Shown here: piece by piece, positions 29,358 through 37,256 of the stretch
Numbering within the stretch: position 1 is the first letter of the stretch
Layout: each line of letters starts with the position of its first letter
The notes under the pieces: generated by a model
Databases searched by the model: none
The model's input: the letters and a program-made list of their open reading frames with translations, nothing else
What the model was told of the DNA's origin: nothing
Assembly (NCBI RefSeq): GCF_000429365.1
Contig: NZ_AUBS01000003.1
Span: forward strand, 1 to 64,000
Reading direction: 5' to 3'
DNA length: 64,000 nucleotides
Source: Pseudodonghicola xiamenensis DSM 18339
GTDB taxonomy: Bacteria > Pseudomonadota > Alphaproteobacteria > Rhodobacterales > Rhodobacteraceae
Made by a program: the position numbers and the translations under genes

Positions 29358-30410
29358 ATGACCGACACCGCCCGCCCCGCCCATGCCCCCGCCGATCACC
29401 CCGCGTTTCCCAGCCGCAAGGTCGGGGTGCTTCTGGCCAATCTCGGCACACCGGATCATTATTCCTATGGGCCGATGCGGCGTTATCTGAGCGAATTCCT
29501 GTCCGACAAGCGGGTCATCGACTATCCGGCCTGGAAATGGCAGCCGCTGCTGCAACTGATCATCCTGACCAAACGACCGTTCTCCAGCGGTGCCGCCTAT
29601 AAGTCGATCTGGAACGAAGAGCTGAACGAAAGCCCGTTGATGACCATCACGAGGGCACAGACGACCAAGATCTCCGCTGCGCTGTCAGAGCGTTATGGTG
29701 ATCGGGTGATGGTTGATTTCTGCATGCGCTACGGCAACCCCTCGACCCCGTCGAAGGTGCGCGAGATGGTCAAGGCCGGCTGCGACCGCATCCTGTTCTT
29801 TCCGCTCTATCCGCAATATGCGGGCGCCACCACCGCAACGGCGAACGACCAGTTCTTTCGCGCCTTGATGCAGGAAGCCTGGCAACCTGCCAGCCGCACG
29901 GTGCCCGCCTATTTCGACCATCCCGCCTATATCGACACCCTGGCGCAATCGGTCGAACGCGCCTATTCCAAGGCCGAAGTGCGGCCCGACGTTCTGGTTT
30001 GTTCCTATCACGGTATGCCGGAACGCTATCTCAGGGAACTGGGCGACCCCTATCATTGCCAGTGCCAGAAAACGACTCGGCTGTTGAAAGAACGGCTGGG
30101 CTGGGGCGATGGCGATCTGGTCACCACCTTCCAGTCGAAATTCGGACCCGAGGAATGGCTGAAACCCTATACCGTCGAACATGTGGCCGAACTGGCCCGG
30201 CAGGGGAAGAAACGCATCGCGGTGATCGCGCCGGCGTTTTCGGCCGACTGCATCGAGACGCTGGAAGAGATCAACGAAGAGATCAAGCACAGCTTTACCG
30301 GCGCCGGCGGTGAAAGCTTTACCTATATCCCCTGCCTTAACGACGACGCGGCCCATGTCGCCGCGCTGAGCACGGTGATCGGCGAGAATCTGGCCGGCTG
30401 GCTGGACTAA
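29358..30410 (+). CDS. hemH: Ferrochelatase
   Basis: Inserts Fe2+ into protoporphyrin IX, the last step of heme synthesis. It is 350 residues. Family blocks: KVGVLLANLGTPD, FPLYPQYAGATTA, CSYHGMPERYLRELGDPY (His ligand region), CQCQKTTRLL and the active-site segment APAFSADCIETLEEI. The ATG at 29358 is preceded by GGAAG; an in-frame upstream start gives an unrelated extension. A small membrane protein gene lies convergently downstream. Confidence 0.97.
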   Translation: MTDTARPAHAPADHPAFPSRKVGVLLANLGTPDHYSYGPMRRYLSEFLSDKRVIDYPAWKWQPLLQLIILTKRPFSSGAAYKSIWNEELNESPLMTITRAQTTKISAALSERYGDRVMVDFCMRYGNPSTPSKVREMVKAGCDRILFFPLYPQYAGATTATANDQFFRALMQEAWQPASRTVPAYFDHPAYIDTLAQSVERAYSKAEVRPDVLVCSYHGMPERYLRELGDPYHCQCQKTTRLLKERLGWGDGDLVTTFQSKFGPEEWLKPYTVEHVAELARQGKKRIAVIAPAFSADCIETLEEINEEIKHSFTGAGGESFTYIPCLNDDAAHVAALSTVIGENLAGWLD

Positions 30411-30432
30411 GACGCCGGTTGCCACCCCTCAT

Positions 30433-30449
30433 CGGGCCCGTACGGGCCC
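30433..30449 (+). other. GC palindrome after hemH
   Basis: GGGCCCGTACGGGCCC, a perfect palindrome 23 bp after the hemH stop. It can form a six-pair stem with a GTAC loop, but only CT-rich sequence follows, so a role in ending hemH transcription is possible rather than clear. Confidence 0.45.
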
Positions 30450-30472
30450 TCTTCGTCCCGGCTGAAGACAAC

Positions 30473-30503
30473 AAAAAAGGCGATGGGAAACCCACCGCCT
30501 TTT
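30473..30503. terminator. Bidirectional terminator between hemH and small membrane protein
   Basis: AAAAAAGGCG, TGGG, AAA loop, CCCA, CGCCTTTT with one internal mismatch (A-C on the plus strand, G-U on the minus strand). The minus strand has both better pairing and a six-T tail, so it mainly serves the small gene at 30525; it can also end hemH transcripts. Confidence 0.8.
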
Positions 30504-30524
30504 CTGAATCCTGTTGTACAGCGA

Positions 30525-30707
30525 TTAGCTGCTTGCAACAGCGGCGCCAACCAGCACCAGCAGGAGCAGGGGCACCAGGATGCCGCTGGACGAGCTAGTG
30601 GTTTGTTCGACGACCACGGGAGCTTCCACGATGGGCTCGGCCAGGTTGCCGGCCGAAGCAGTCGAAGCAGCAGCAGCCAGAGCGGCGGCGAGAACGAGTT
30701 TCTTCAT
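30525..30707 (-). CDS. Small exported membrane protein near hemH
   Basis: 60 residues, function unknown. Signal peptide MKKLVLAAALAAAASTASAG, a short Pro/Val-rich linker (EPIVEAPVVVEQ), a Ser run (TTSSSSG), then one hydrophobic helix ILVPLLLLVLVGAAVA near the C-terminus. A strong ribosome site GGAGGT lies four bases before the ATG. Similar small proteins sit next to ferrochelatase in relatives and are sometimes misnamed ferrochelatase. Its own promoter may be TTGCAA-N17-TTAGAA at about 30770-30800 (minus strand). A terminator follows. Confidence 0.75.
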   Translation of the reverse strand: MKKLVLAAALAAAASTASAGNLAEPIVEAPVVVEQTTSSSSGILVPLLLLVLVGAAVASS

Positions 30708-30845
30708 GTTGACCTCCAGAGTTCGCGCGGGCGGTTTCCCGGAACCACGCACCAAAGACTTACCTCGTGCGTTTTTCTAAGCAGCTATCCGGCTGAATTG
30801 CAAACGCTTGTTAGAGAAAACGCCCCTCTCGGCAGCGTGATGTCG

Positions 30846-31457
30846 TCAAATTAGCAACACCTGCGTTCCGACCTTGGCCCGGGCGAACAGCGCGGCGATA
30901 TGCGCGTTATAAAGCCCGATACAACCATTCGACGACCGCCGCCCGATCTTGCGCGTATCATGGGTGCCGTGGATGCGATAATACTTCCACCCGAGATAAA
31001 GCGCATGCGTCCCCAGCGGATTGTCCGGCCCCGGAGGGATATAATCCGGCCACTCGGGATTGCGCTTTTTCATCGAAGGGGTCGGCGCCCAGCCCGGCCC
31101 TTCGACCTTGCGCACCACATTGGTCCGCCCCCGTCGTGTCATCTCTTCGGACAGGGGCACGCTGGACGGAAACAGCAGATAGGTCTGATGATCCTGCGAC
31201 CAGAAATGCAAGGCGCGAGACTGGGTGTCGACCAGAATGGCACCATTGTTCAGATTGCTGAAATAAGGCTGCCAATGCTTGGCACGGAAGCTGGAAATAT
31301 TGTGGCGCACCGGCGGTTCAGGTTCGGGCGGCGGGCGCAGCGGATCATAGTCCTGCCCCATATCCACCACCTGCACCGGCTGGGTGGCCAATGCGGGCGT
31401 TCCGATCAAGGCGGCCGCTCCGGCAAGAAACCCGCGACGAGAAGAGGATTTCGACAT
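30846..31457 (-). CDS. L,D-transpeptidase (YkuD) with Tat-type signal
   Basis: 203 residues. Periplasmic enzyme that makes 3-3 peptidoglycan crosslinks or attaches proteins to peptidoglycan. A twin-arginine signal SSSRRGFLAGAAALIG opens the protein. The YkuD active site has His163 (YYRIHGTHD) and Cys179 (SSNGCIGLYN). The ATG at 31457 puts the twin arginines at residues 7-8; a TTG seven codons earlier is the alternative. Another transpeptidase gene lies 0.8 kb away with a CAP lipoprotein between them, making a small envelope cluster. Confidence 0.92.
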   Translation of the reverse strand: MSKSSSRRGFLAGAAALIGTPALATQPVQVVDMGQDYDPLRPPPEPEPPVRHNISSFRAKHWQPYFSNLNNGAILVDTQSRALHFWSQDHQTYLLFPSSVPLSEEMTRRGRTNVVRKVEGPGWAPTPSMKKRNPEWPDYIPPGPDNPLGTHALYLGWKYYRIHGTHDTRKIGRRSSNGCIGLYNAHIAALFARAKVGTQVLLI

Positions 31458-31631
31458 AACGGTATACCCTTTGTACAAATGTCCCCGACATCCGGCATGA
31501 TATGACCAGAAAGCCGCAGTCGCAAATCAAACCGCGTGCGGCCGCCCCTCCTCACGATCAGGAGATTTGCCTGCGCTGCACAGGCGCGCTAATTGCAGGG
31601 GATCAAGTTTCACAAACCGGGTAGGATTATC

Positions 31632-32165
31632 GTGCGCCTTCTTTCGCTTCTGCTTGTCAGCCTTCTGGCATTGGCCGCCTGTGATACGAGCAGCGGCATT
31701 CAGAGCACCGGCAGCAGTGCCAGTGGCTTGTCCACGAAAGTCTATCATATCCGCAACCGCGACGTATCGAAGATCCAGTACCGGATGCTGGATTCGGTCA
31801 ACTCCCTGCGTCAGGCCGCCGGGCTGCAGCCGGTCACGCTGAATGCGCAGCTCACCGCCGCCGCCGCGACGCATTCGCGCGATATGTCGGTCCAAAACCG
31901 CCCCTGGCATTTCGGCTCTGACGGATCGTCGCCGCTCGACCGGGTCCGGCGTGCCGGCTACTACGGCGAGATGCTGGGAGAAAACATATCGGAGACCTAC
32001 GAGACCGAGCTGGAAACCCTGGCCGCCTGGATGGACGAGCCCGGGACCCGTGCCGTTCTGCTGGACAAGAACGCCCGAGATCTGGGCTTTGCCTGGTATC
32101 AGGAACCTGCCGGCAAGATCTGGTGGACGCTGCTGATGGGCAGCGGGCGGGCGCCGGTTCTGTAA
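31632..32165 (+). CDS. CAP/SCP-domain lipoprotein
   Basis: 177 residues. A lipoprotein signal MRLLSLLLVSLLALAAC ends in the lipobox LAAC. The mature part contains a CAP (SCP/PR-1-like, DUF1505-type) domain: LDSVNSLRQAAGLQPVTLN, ATHSRDMSVQNRPWHFG (conserved His), MLGENISETYE and GFAWYQEP. CAP proteins are secreted or surface proteins of varied function. The GTG at 31632 has AGGA six bases upstream and places the signal correctly; a TTG at 31593 would add an unsuitable basic extension. Confidence 0.88.
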   Translation: MRLLSLLLVSLLALAACDTSSGIQSTGSSASGLSTKVYHIRNRDVSKIQYRMLDSVNSLRQAAGLQPVTLNAQLTAAAATHSRDMSVQNRPWHFGSDGSSPLDRVRRAGYYGEMLGENISETYETELETLAAWMDEPGTRAVLLDKNARDLGFAWYQEPAGKIWWTLLMGSGRAPVL

Positions 32166-32221
32166 CCCGCCACCCGCGCCCCGGGACATTTCCGTCCGGT
32201 CAGACCATTCTCCCCTGCGGG

Positions 32222-32722
32222 TCAGGCCCGCAGGGTGATCGCGGTGCCATCACGCACCATTGCATAGATCTCTTCGATCTCTTCATTCTTCACCGCGATG
32301 CAGCCGGCGGTCCAGTCCTGCTTTTTCGGCTGATAGGTCAGCGGTTGACCGTGGATGAAGATATCGCCGCCCGGGCTTTTGCCCATCGCCGCGGCCCGCG
32401 CCCGATCCTGAGTATTCGGATAGGAAATTCCCACCGACAGATAGAATTCGCTGCGCGGGTTGCGGCGGTCGATCCGGTAGGTGCCTTCCGGCGTCCGGCC
32501 ATCGCCTTCGAACATCTTGTGCCCCACCGGAGCGAATCCCAGCCCGACCTGATAATCGCGCAGGACCTCTTCTCCATGCAGAAGATAAAGCTTGCGGGCG
32601 CCCTTGTTGACCACAATCGAAGTCACATCGGGCCCATTATACTGCTGGAACTTGCTGCGCGAGGCACAGCCTGCCAACGCCACAGTTGCAAGGGCCCCGA
32701 CGGTGAAAAGACGACGTTTCAT
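32222..32722 (-). CDS. L,D-transpeptidase lipoprotein (YkuD)
   Basis: 166 residues. Lipoprotein signal with lipobox LAGC (Cys19). YkuD core: VNKGARKLYLLHGEEVLRDY, GRTPEGTYRIDRRNP, His124 (IFIHGQPL) and catalytic Cys141 (WTAGCIAVKNEEIEE). Acts on peptidoglycan at the inner face of the outer membrane. It lies between the CAP lipoprotein (convergent) and the sodium channel gene (upstream, same strand, 90 bp), possibly co-transcribed with the latter. Confidence 0.93.
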   Translation of the reverse strand: MKRRLFTVGALATVALAGCASRSKFQQYNGPDVTSIVVNKGARKLYLLHGEEVLRDYQVGLGFAPVGHKMFEGDGRTPEGTYRIDRRNPRSEFYLSVGISYPNTQDRARAAAMGKSPGGDIFIHGQPLTYQPKKQDWTAGCIAVKNEEIEEIYAMVRDGTAITLRA

Positions 32723-32812
32723 TGGTGAAATCTCTGCCTGTATGTACGGATTCGGTCGTTCCGAACCCGGCTGCTCAGCCCGGAAAATACCGCTGTGGCA
32801 CCAAGTTTGAAA

Positions 32813-33604
32813 TCAATTTTTGTCGGGGCCGGCGCTGGAAGCCTGCAACCGCTGCTCGATCGCCTCAAGCCGCGACAACACTTCATCGCGATAGGCATCG
32901 GTGCGCAGATTATCCTCTTCCTGATGGGCATCCTGCATCGAATTCACGATCAACCCCACCAGAAGGTTCACCACCGCAAAGGTGGTCACCACGATGAAGG
33001 GCACGAAGAAAATCCAGGCCTGCGGATGTACATCCATCACCGGACGAACAATGCCCATTGACCAGCTTTCCAGCGTCATCACCTGGAACAGCGTGTAGGC
33101 GCTGCGGCCCAGCGTGCCGAACCAATCGGGAAAGCTGGCGGCAAAGAGCTGAGTCGAAATCACCGCACCGATATAGAAGATGATCCCCATCAGCAGGAAC
33201 ACGCTGCCCATGCCCGGCAGGGCGGTGATGAACCCTTCGACCACCCGGCGCAGGCGCGGCGCGACCGAGATCACCCGCAGCACCCGCAAAATCCTGAGCG
33301 CCCGCAGCACCGACAGCCCCTGCGCCCCGGGCACCAGCGAAATCCCCACGATGGTGAAATCAAAGAGGTTCCAACCCTGGGTGAAGAATCGCCAGCCCCG
33401 CGCAGTGATCTTCAACGCGATTTCCACCACGAAGATCGTCAGGCAGATCCAATCGAGCAGCACGATCAGATCGCCGGCCTGCGCCATGATCTGATCCGAG
33501 GTTTCCATCCCTAACAGCACCGCATTGACCAGAATCACCCCTGTGATGAAACGGCCAAAGGCCGGATGGTCGAGAAACCCTTTCAGGCGGGGGGCGGTGA
33601 TCAT
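32813..33604 (-). CDS. Bacterial voltage-gated sodium channel (NavAb/NavSp/NaChBac family)
   Basis: 263 residues, one six-helix domain that would form homotetramers. Voltage sensor S4 carries arginines at every third place (R101, R104, R107, R110 in RALRILRVLRVISV). The pore has the selectivity filter T177-L-E-S-W-S-M183, identical to the NavAb filter, with E179 as the Na+ site. S6 (FAVVNLLVGLIVNSM) leads into a charged coiled-coil tail at about 228-256. RBS AAGGAG at 10 bases. Related channels are characterised from Silicibacter and Roseobacter. Likely roles in motility, pH or osmotic response are known for others, not shown here. Confidence 0.94.
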   Translation of the reverse strand: MITAPRLKGFLDHPAFGRFITGVILVNAVLLGMETSDQIMAQAGDLIVLLDWICLTIFVVEIALKITARGWRFFTQGWNLFDFTIVGISLVPGAQGLSVLRALRILRVLRVISVAPRLRRVVEGFITALPGMGSVFLLMGIIFYIGAVISTQLFAASFPDWFGTLGRSAYTLFQVMTLESWSMGIVRPVMDVHPQAWIFFVPFIVVTTFAVVNLLVGLIVNSMQDAHQEEDNLRTDAYRDEVLSRLEAIEQRLQASSAGPDKN

Positions 33605-33646
33605 GCCAAAACGCTCCTTGAAATCAGTCTGTTGCTGTTGGTCGGC

Positions 33647-34870
33647 TCACATATCGGTGCGGGTGAAGCTGCCGACAAGCTCCACATGGGTTGACCAGCG
33701 GAACTGATCCACCACCTGTACCCAGCTCAGGCGATATCCCGCCGCGATCAGCCGCGCGGCATCCCGCGCAAAGGTGACCGGATTGCACGAAACATAGGCA
33801 ATCACCGGCGGCTTGGCCTCGGCCAGCTCCTCAACCTGCGCCTCGGCGCCTGCGCGCGGCGGGTCGAGCACGACGGCATCGAATCGTTTCAGCTCGTCCG
33901 GCATCAACGGCCGGCGAAACAGATCGCGTGCCTCGGTCGTCACCCGCTTCAGCCCCTGCGCCTTGCGCCATCCGGCCTCCAACGCCGCGGTCATCGCCCG
34001 GTCGCCCTCGACCGCGTGCACCTCGGCCCGCTCGGCCAACGGCAGGGAAAAGGTGCCGCAACCGGCGAACAGATCGACCACCCGGCGGGCATTGCCGACG
34101 ATCTCTTGCGTCGCCGCCCACAGCGCCGCCTCGCCTTCCTCCGTCGCCTGCAGGAAGGCGCCCGGCGGCGGCACCACTTGCGCGGCACCAAAACGCTGCG
34201 CCGGCGGTACGCGCAGGGCGATCACTTCCCCCTCCCAGGTCAACCGGGCCAGCCGATGCGCTTCGGTCAATTGCGCCAGCACCATCTGCAGTGGTCCGTC
34301 GAGCGGTTTGCCCCCGGTCACCGCGACATCGAGCCCGACCACAGACAGCGTAACCGTCACCGCCAGCGTGCCCTTGCGGCTGGCGGCTTCGGTCAGGAAC
34401 GCCTCGATCACCGGCAGGGCGGCCATCAGTTCGGGACGCAGCAACTGGCAATCGGGAATCTCGACGATGGTATCCGAGGCGCGGCCATGAAAACCCACCA
34501 GCGTGCCCTTCTTGGTCCGCCGCGCGGCGAAGGTGGCGCGCCGGCGCGACTGGCGCGGCGAGGTTTCGATGGGCCGGAAATCGGTGCCGACCCCCTGCGC
34601 GCCCAGCGCCTTGCGCACCACATCGACCTTCCAGCCGGCGACGAAATCGTCGCTCGCATGCTGAAGCGTGCAGCCGCCGCAGAATTTCGCGTGCCGGCAG
34701 GGTGGTTTCACCCGCGTCTCCGCTGGCGTCACGATCTTCGGCGCGGTCATCACCCCGCCCGAGATCTCGCCTTCCACCACCTCACCGGGGAGGGTTCCGG
34801 GCACGAAAACGGGGCCCGGCGCGATGCCGTCCCCCTGATGCCCCAGCCGTTCAATCGTGACCTGTTCCAT
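33647..34870 (-). CDS. 23S rRNA (uracil-C5)-methyltransferase, RlmD/RumA family
   Basis: 407 residues. An N-terminal TRAM-like domain (VTIERLGHQGDGIAPGPVFV) precedes the [4Fe-4S] cysteine cluster (PPCRHAKFCGGCTLQHAS, with a further Cys downstream). The methyltransferase has VVDLFAGCGTFSLPLAE and VVLDPPRAGAEAQ; the catalytic Cys is in AYVSCNPVTFARD. The exact target uridine is not certain without alignment. The start overlaps the upstream P-loop gene by 20 bp, so the two are coupled. Confidence 0.9.
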   Translation of the reverse strand: MEQVTIERLGHQGDGIAPGPVFVPGTLPGEVVEGEISGGVMTAPKIVTPAETRVKPPCRHAKFCGGCTLQHASDDFVAGWKVDVVRKALGAQGVGTDFRPIETSPRQSRRRATFAARRTKKGTLVGFHGRASDTIVEIPDCQLLRPELMAALPVIEAFLTEAASRKGTLAVTVTLSVVGLDVAVTGGKPLDGPLQMVLAQLTEAHRLARLTWEGEVIALRVPPAQRFGAAQVVPPPGAFLQATEEGEAALWAATQEIVGNARRVVDLFAGCGTFSLPLAERAEVHAVEGDRAMTAALEAGWRKAQGLKRVTTEARDLFRRPLMPDELKRFDAVVLDPPRAGAEAQVEELAEAKPPVIAYVSCNPVTFARDAARLIAAGYRLSWVQVVDQFRWSTHVELVGSFTRTDM

Positions 34871-35405
34871 GTCGCGCCTTCTGCCCCGATTTGCGCCCGG
34901 CGTCGAGAGTTGACAGGAACCGGCGCACCGCGCGCGGGCCGGTCAGGTGATGCACTGCAACCCCCGGCCCCACCTGGCCGATCAGCGCCCGGTTCTTCAC
35001 CGCTGCCGTCTGCCGCGTGTCCCAGATCCAACGCCAGAACTCTGCATCAAACCGTTCCGGGCAATCGGCGGGCAGGTCCGGACGGGTCCGGCCATAATGG
35101 CGCAGGGTTCGCCGCAACACTCGCCAGGCGCGCAGCCAAAGCGGCAGGTCGAGCACGATCAGCGTATCGGCGCGGGACAGCCGGTGATCATAGGTCTCCG
35201 ACAGGCCACCTTCGAAAATCCATTCCGGCCCGCGTTCGACCGCCAGCGCCATCTCGACCCGCTCAGCGCGCGGGCGTTCGACCCAGCCGGACTGCCAATG
35301 GATGTGATCCACATGGGTAACGGGCAGGCCGCTCCGCGCCCCCAAGGCGCGGGCGAGCGTGGACTTGCCCGACCCGGGCTGGCCCACGATCATCACCCGT
35401 TTCAT
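34851..35405 (-). CDS. P-loop kinase-like protein (FlaR / adenylate-kinase-related)
   Basis: 184 residues. Walker A is in VMIVGQPGSGKSTLARALG at the N-terminus. It resembles proteins named topology modulation or FlaR, an adenylate-kinase-like group of unknown substrate: VTHVDHIHWQSGWVERP and WIFEGGLSETYDHRL are typical. The Arg-rich lid segment (RRTLRHYGRTRPDLP) fits a kinase lid. It overlaps the ABC exporter stop by 4 bp upstream and rlmD by 20 bp downstream, so it is inside a tight operon. Confidence 0.8.
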   Translation of the reverse strand: MKRVMIVGQPGSGKSTLARALGARSGLPVTHVDHIHWQSGWVERPRAERVEMALAVERGPEWIFEGGLSETYDHRLSRADTLIVLDLPLWLRAWRVLRRTLRHYGRTRPDLPADCPERFDAEFWRWIWDTRQTAAVKNRALIGQVGPGVAVHHLTGPRAVRRFLSTLDAGRKSGQKARHGTGHD

Positions 35406-37234
35406 TCCGCCGCCTCGGCCCCCAGGAACCCGCCCGACTGCCGCGCCCAGAACCCGGCATAGAGCCCGTTTTGCGCCAAAAGCTCCTCATGCGTGCCTTC
35501 CTCGGCGATCCGGCCCTGATCCAGCACGATGATCCGGTCCATTTCCGACAGGGTCGACAGCCGGTGTGCGATGGCAAGCACGGTCTTGCCCTGCATCACC
35601 CGGTCGAGCGCCACCTGAATCGCTGCCTCCACTTCGGAGTCGAGCGCCGAGGTCGCTTCGTCCAGCACCAGAATCGGCGCGTCCTTGAGGATGGCGCGGG
35701 CCAGCGCGATCCGCTGCCGCTGCCCGCCGGACAGCTTCACGCCACGTTCGCCCAGATGCGCCTTATACCCCTCGCGGCCCATGTGATCGCGCAGCTTGAG
35801 GATGAAATCATGCGCCTCTGCCTGTTCGGCGGCGCGGCTCACCTCTTCATCCGTGGCATCGGGCCGGCCATAGCGGATGTTATCCATCGCGGACCGGTTG
35901 AACATCGCGGTTTCCTGCGTGACCATGCCGATCTGGCGACGCAGGCTTTCCTGCGTTACGCTTTCGATCGGCTGGCCGTCGATCCGGATCTGCCCCTGTT
36001 CTGGTTGATAGAGCCTGAGAAGCAGAGACACCAAGGTCGATTTCCCAGCGCCGGAGGCGCCGACAATCCCCACCTTTTCACCGCCGCCAATGGTCAGTGC
36101 GATATCCGACACCCCGCCGGATTTCCGACCATAGGCAAAGCCCACGTGATCATAAACGATCTCCCCTGCCGGCACATTCAACTCGGTCGCGTCGGGCGCA
36201 TCGGCCAGCCGGGTGCGCGGGGTCAGGGTGCGCATGCCGTCCTCGATCTCGCCCACGTCGGAATAGACCCCCATCAGCGCGAAACTGACCCAGCCGGTCA
36301 TCTGCGACAGCCGGATCGCCACCGCCCCGGCGGCGACGATATTACCCTCGGTCGCCAGGCCCTGCCGCCACATCAGCAGGGTCACGCCGATCAGCAGCAC
36401 CGGCAGCAGCCCGGCCAGGCACATCAGGCAGAAGCGGAACAGCGCCGCCAGACGACCGAACCCGAGCGCCCGGTCGCGGAACCCTTCGAGCGCGCCCAGC
36501 GCGGCGCGATCTTCATGATCGGCATGGGCGAACAGCTTGACCGTCTTGATGTTGGTGATGGTGTCGACGATCTGGCCCGAGACCACCGCCCGCGCCCCGG
36601 CACGGCCCGCCGCACGGCTGCGCACCCGCGGCAAGAACCAGCGAATGGTCAGGATATAGGCCGCGAACCACAGCAGGAAAACAACCGTGACATGCCAACT
36701 GATCGCCGTCATCAGCACCAGCGACCCAACCACCGAGGCCAGCGCAAAGGCCACCACGTTGATCGATTCCACCGCCACATTGGTGACCGCCCCCGCCGCC
36801 TGCATCTGCTTTTGCGCAATGCGACCGGCGAAATCATCGTCGAAGAACTGAACCGATTGCCCCAGCGTCCAGCGGTGCAGCCGCGCCAGAACCATCGGAT
36901 TGACGTTCGGCCCCACCACGATGGAGTTCGCAGCCGAGGACATGCCAAAGAGGATCGGCCGCACCAGCAGGAAGAACCCCACTGCTGCCGCCAGTTTCAT
37001 CGCATTCGCCGAGGTAAAGAGCTTGTCCGGCCCAGCCCCCACCGCGGTATCGACCACGAAGCCCAGGATATAGGCGGTCCCCGCCTCCAACCCGCCGGCC
37101 AGACAGGACACCACGGTGGCGAAGATCAGCGCCGGCCAGGCACCTTTCAGACACCAGAGGATAAAGGCCAGCAGGGTCTGCGGCGGCGGACCGTCGGCGG
37201 GGCGGAAGGGGTCGATCCAGTTTGAAATTTTCAT
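35402..37234 (-). CDS. ABC exporter half-transporter (permease-ATPase fusion) 1
   Basis: 610 residues. The six-helix transmembrane region (about 30-330) contains LIFATVVSCLAGGLEAG and SLVLMTAISWHVTVVFLLW; the ATPase domain follows with Walker A GASGAGKST at 392-400, the signature LSGGQRQRIALARAIL, Walker B LVLDEATSALDSE and the H-loop AIAHRLSTL. All catalytic residues are present. The type resembles MsbA/multidrug or lipid exporters; substrate unknown. A very similar gene lies 22 bp upstream, so they may form a heterodimer. Confidence 0.92.
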   Translation of the reverse strand: MKISNWIDPFRPADGPPPQTLLAFILWCLKGAWPALIFATVVSCLAGGLEAGTAYILGFVVDTAVGAGPDKLFTSANAMKLAAAVGFFLLVRPILFGMSSAANSIVVGPNVNPMVLARLHRWTLGQSVQFFDDDFAGRIAQKQMQAAGAVTNVAVESINVVAFALASVVGSLVLMTAISWHVTVVFLLWFAAYILTIRWFLPRVRSRAAGRAGARAVVSGQIVDTITNIKTVKLFAHADHEDRAALGALEGFRDRALGFGRLAALFRFCLMCLAGLLPVLLIGVTLLMWRQGLATEGNIVAAGAVAIRLSQMTGWVSFALMGVYSDVGEIEDGMRTLTPRTRLADAPDATELNVPAGEIVYDHVGFAYGRKSGGVSDIALTIGGGEKVGIVGASGAGKSTLVSLLLRLYQPEQGQIRIDGQPIESVTQESLRRQIGMVTQETAMFNRSAMDNIRYGRPDATDEEVSRAAEQAEAHDFILKLRDHMGREGYKAHLGERGVKLSGGQRQRIALARAILKDAPILVLDEATSALDSEVEAAIQVALDRVMQGKTVLAIAHRLSTLSEMDRIIVLDQGRIAEEGTHEELLAQNGLYAGFWARQSGGFLGAEAAE

Positions 37235-37256
37235 AATCTCACCCTTCTCATCCCTC

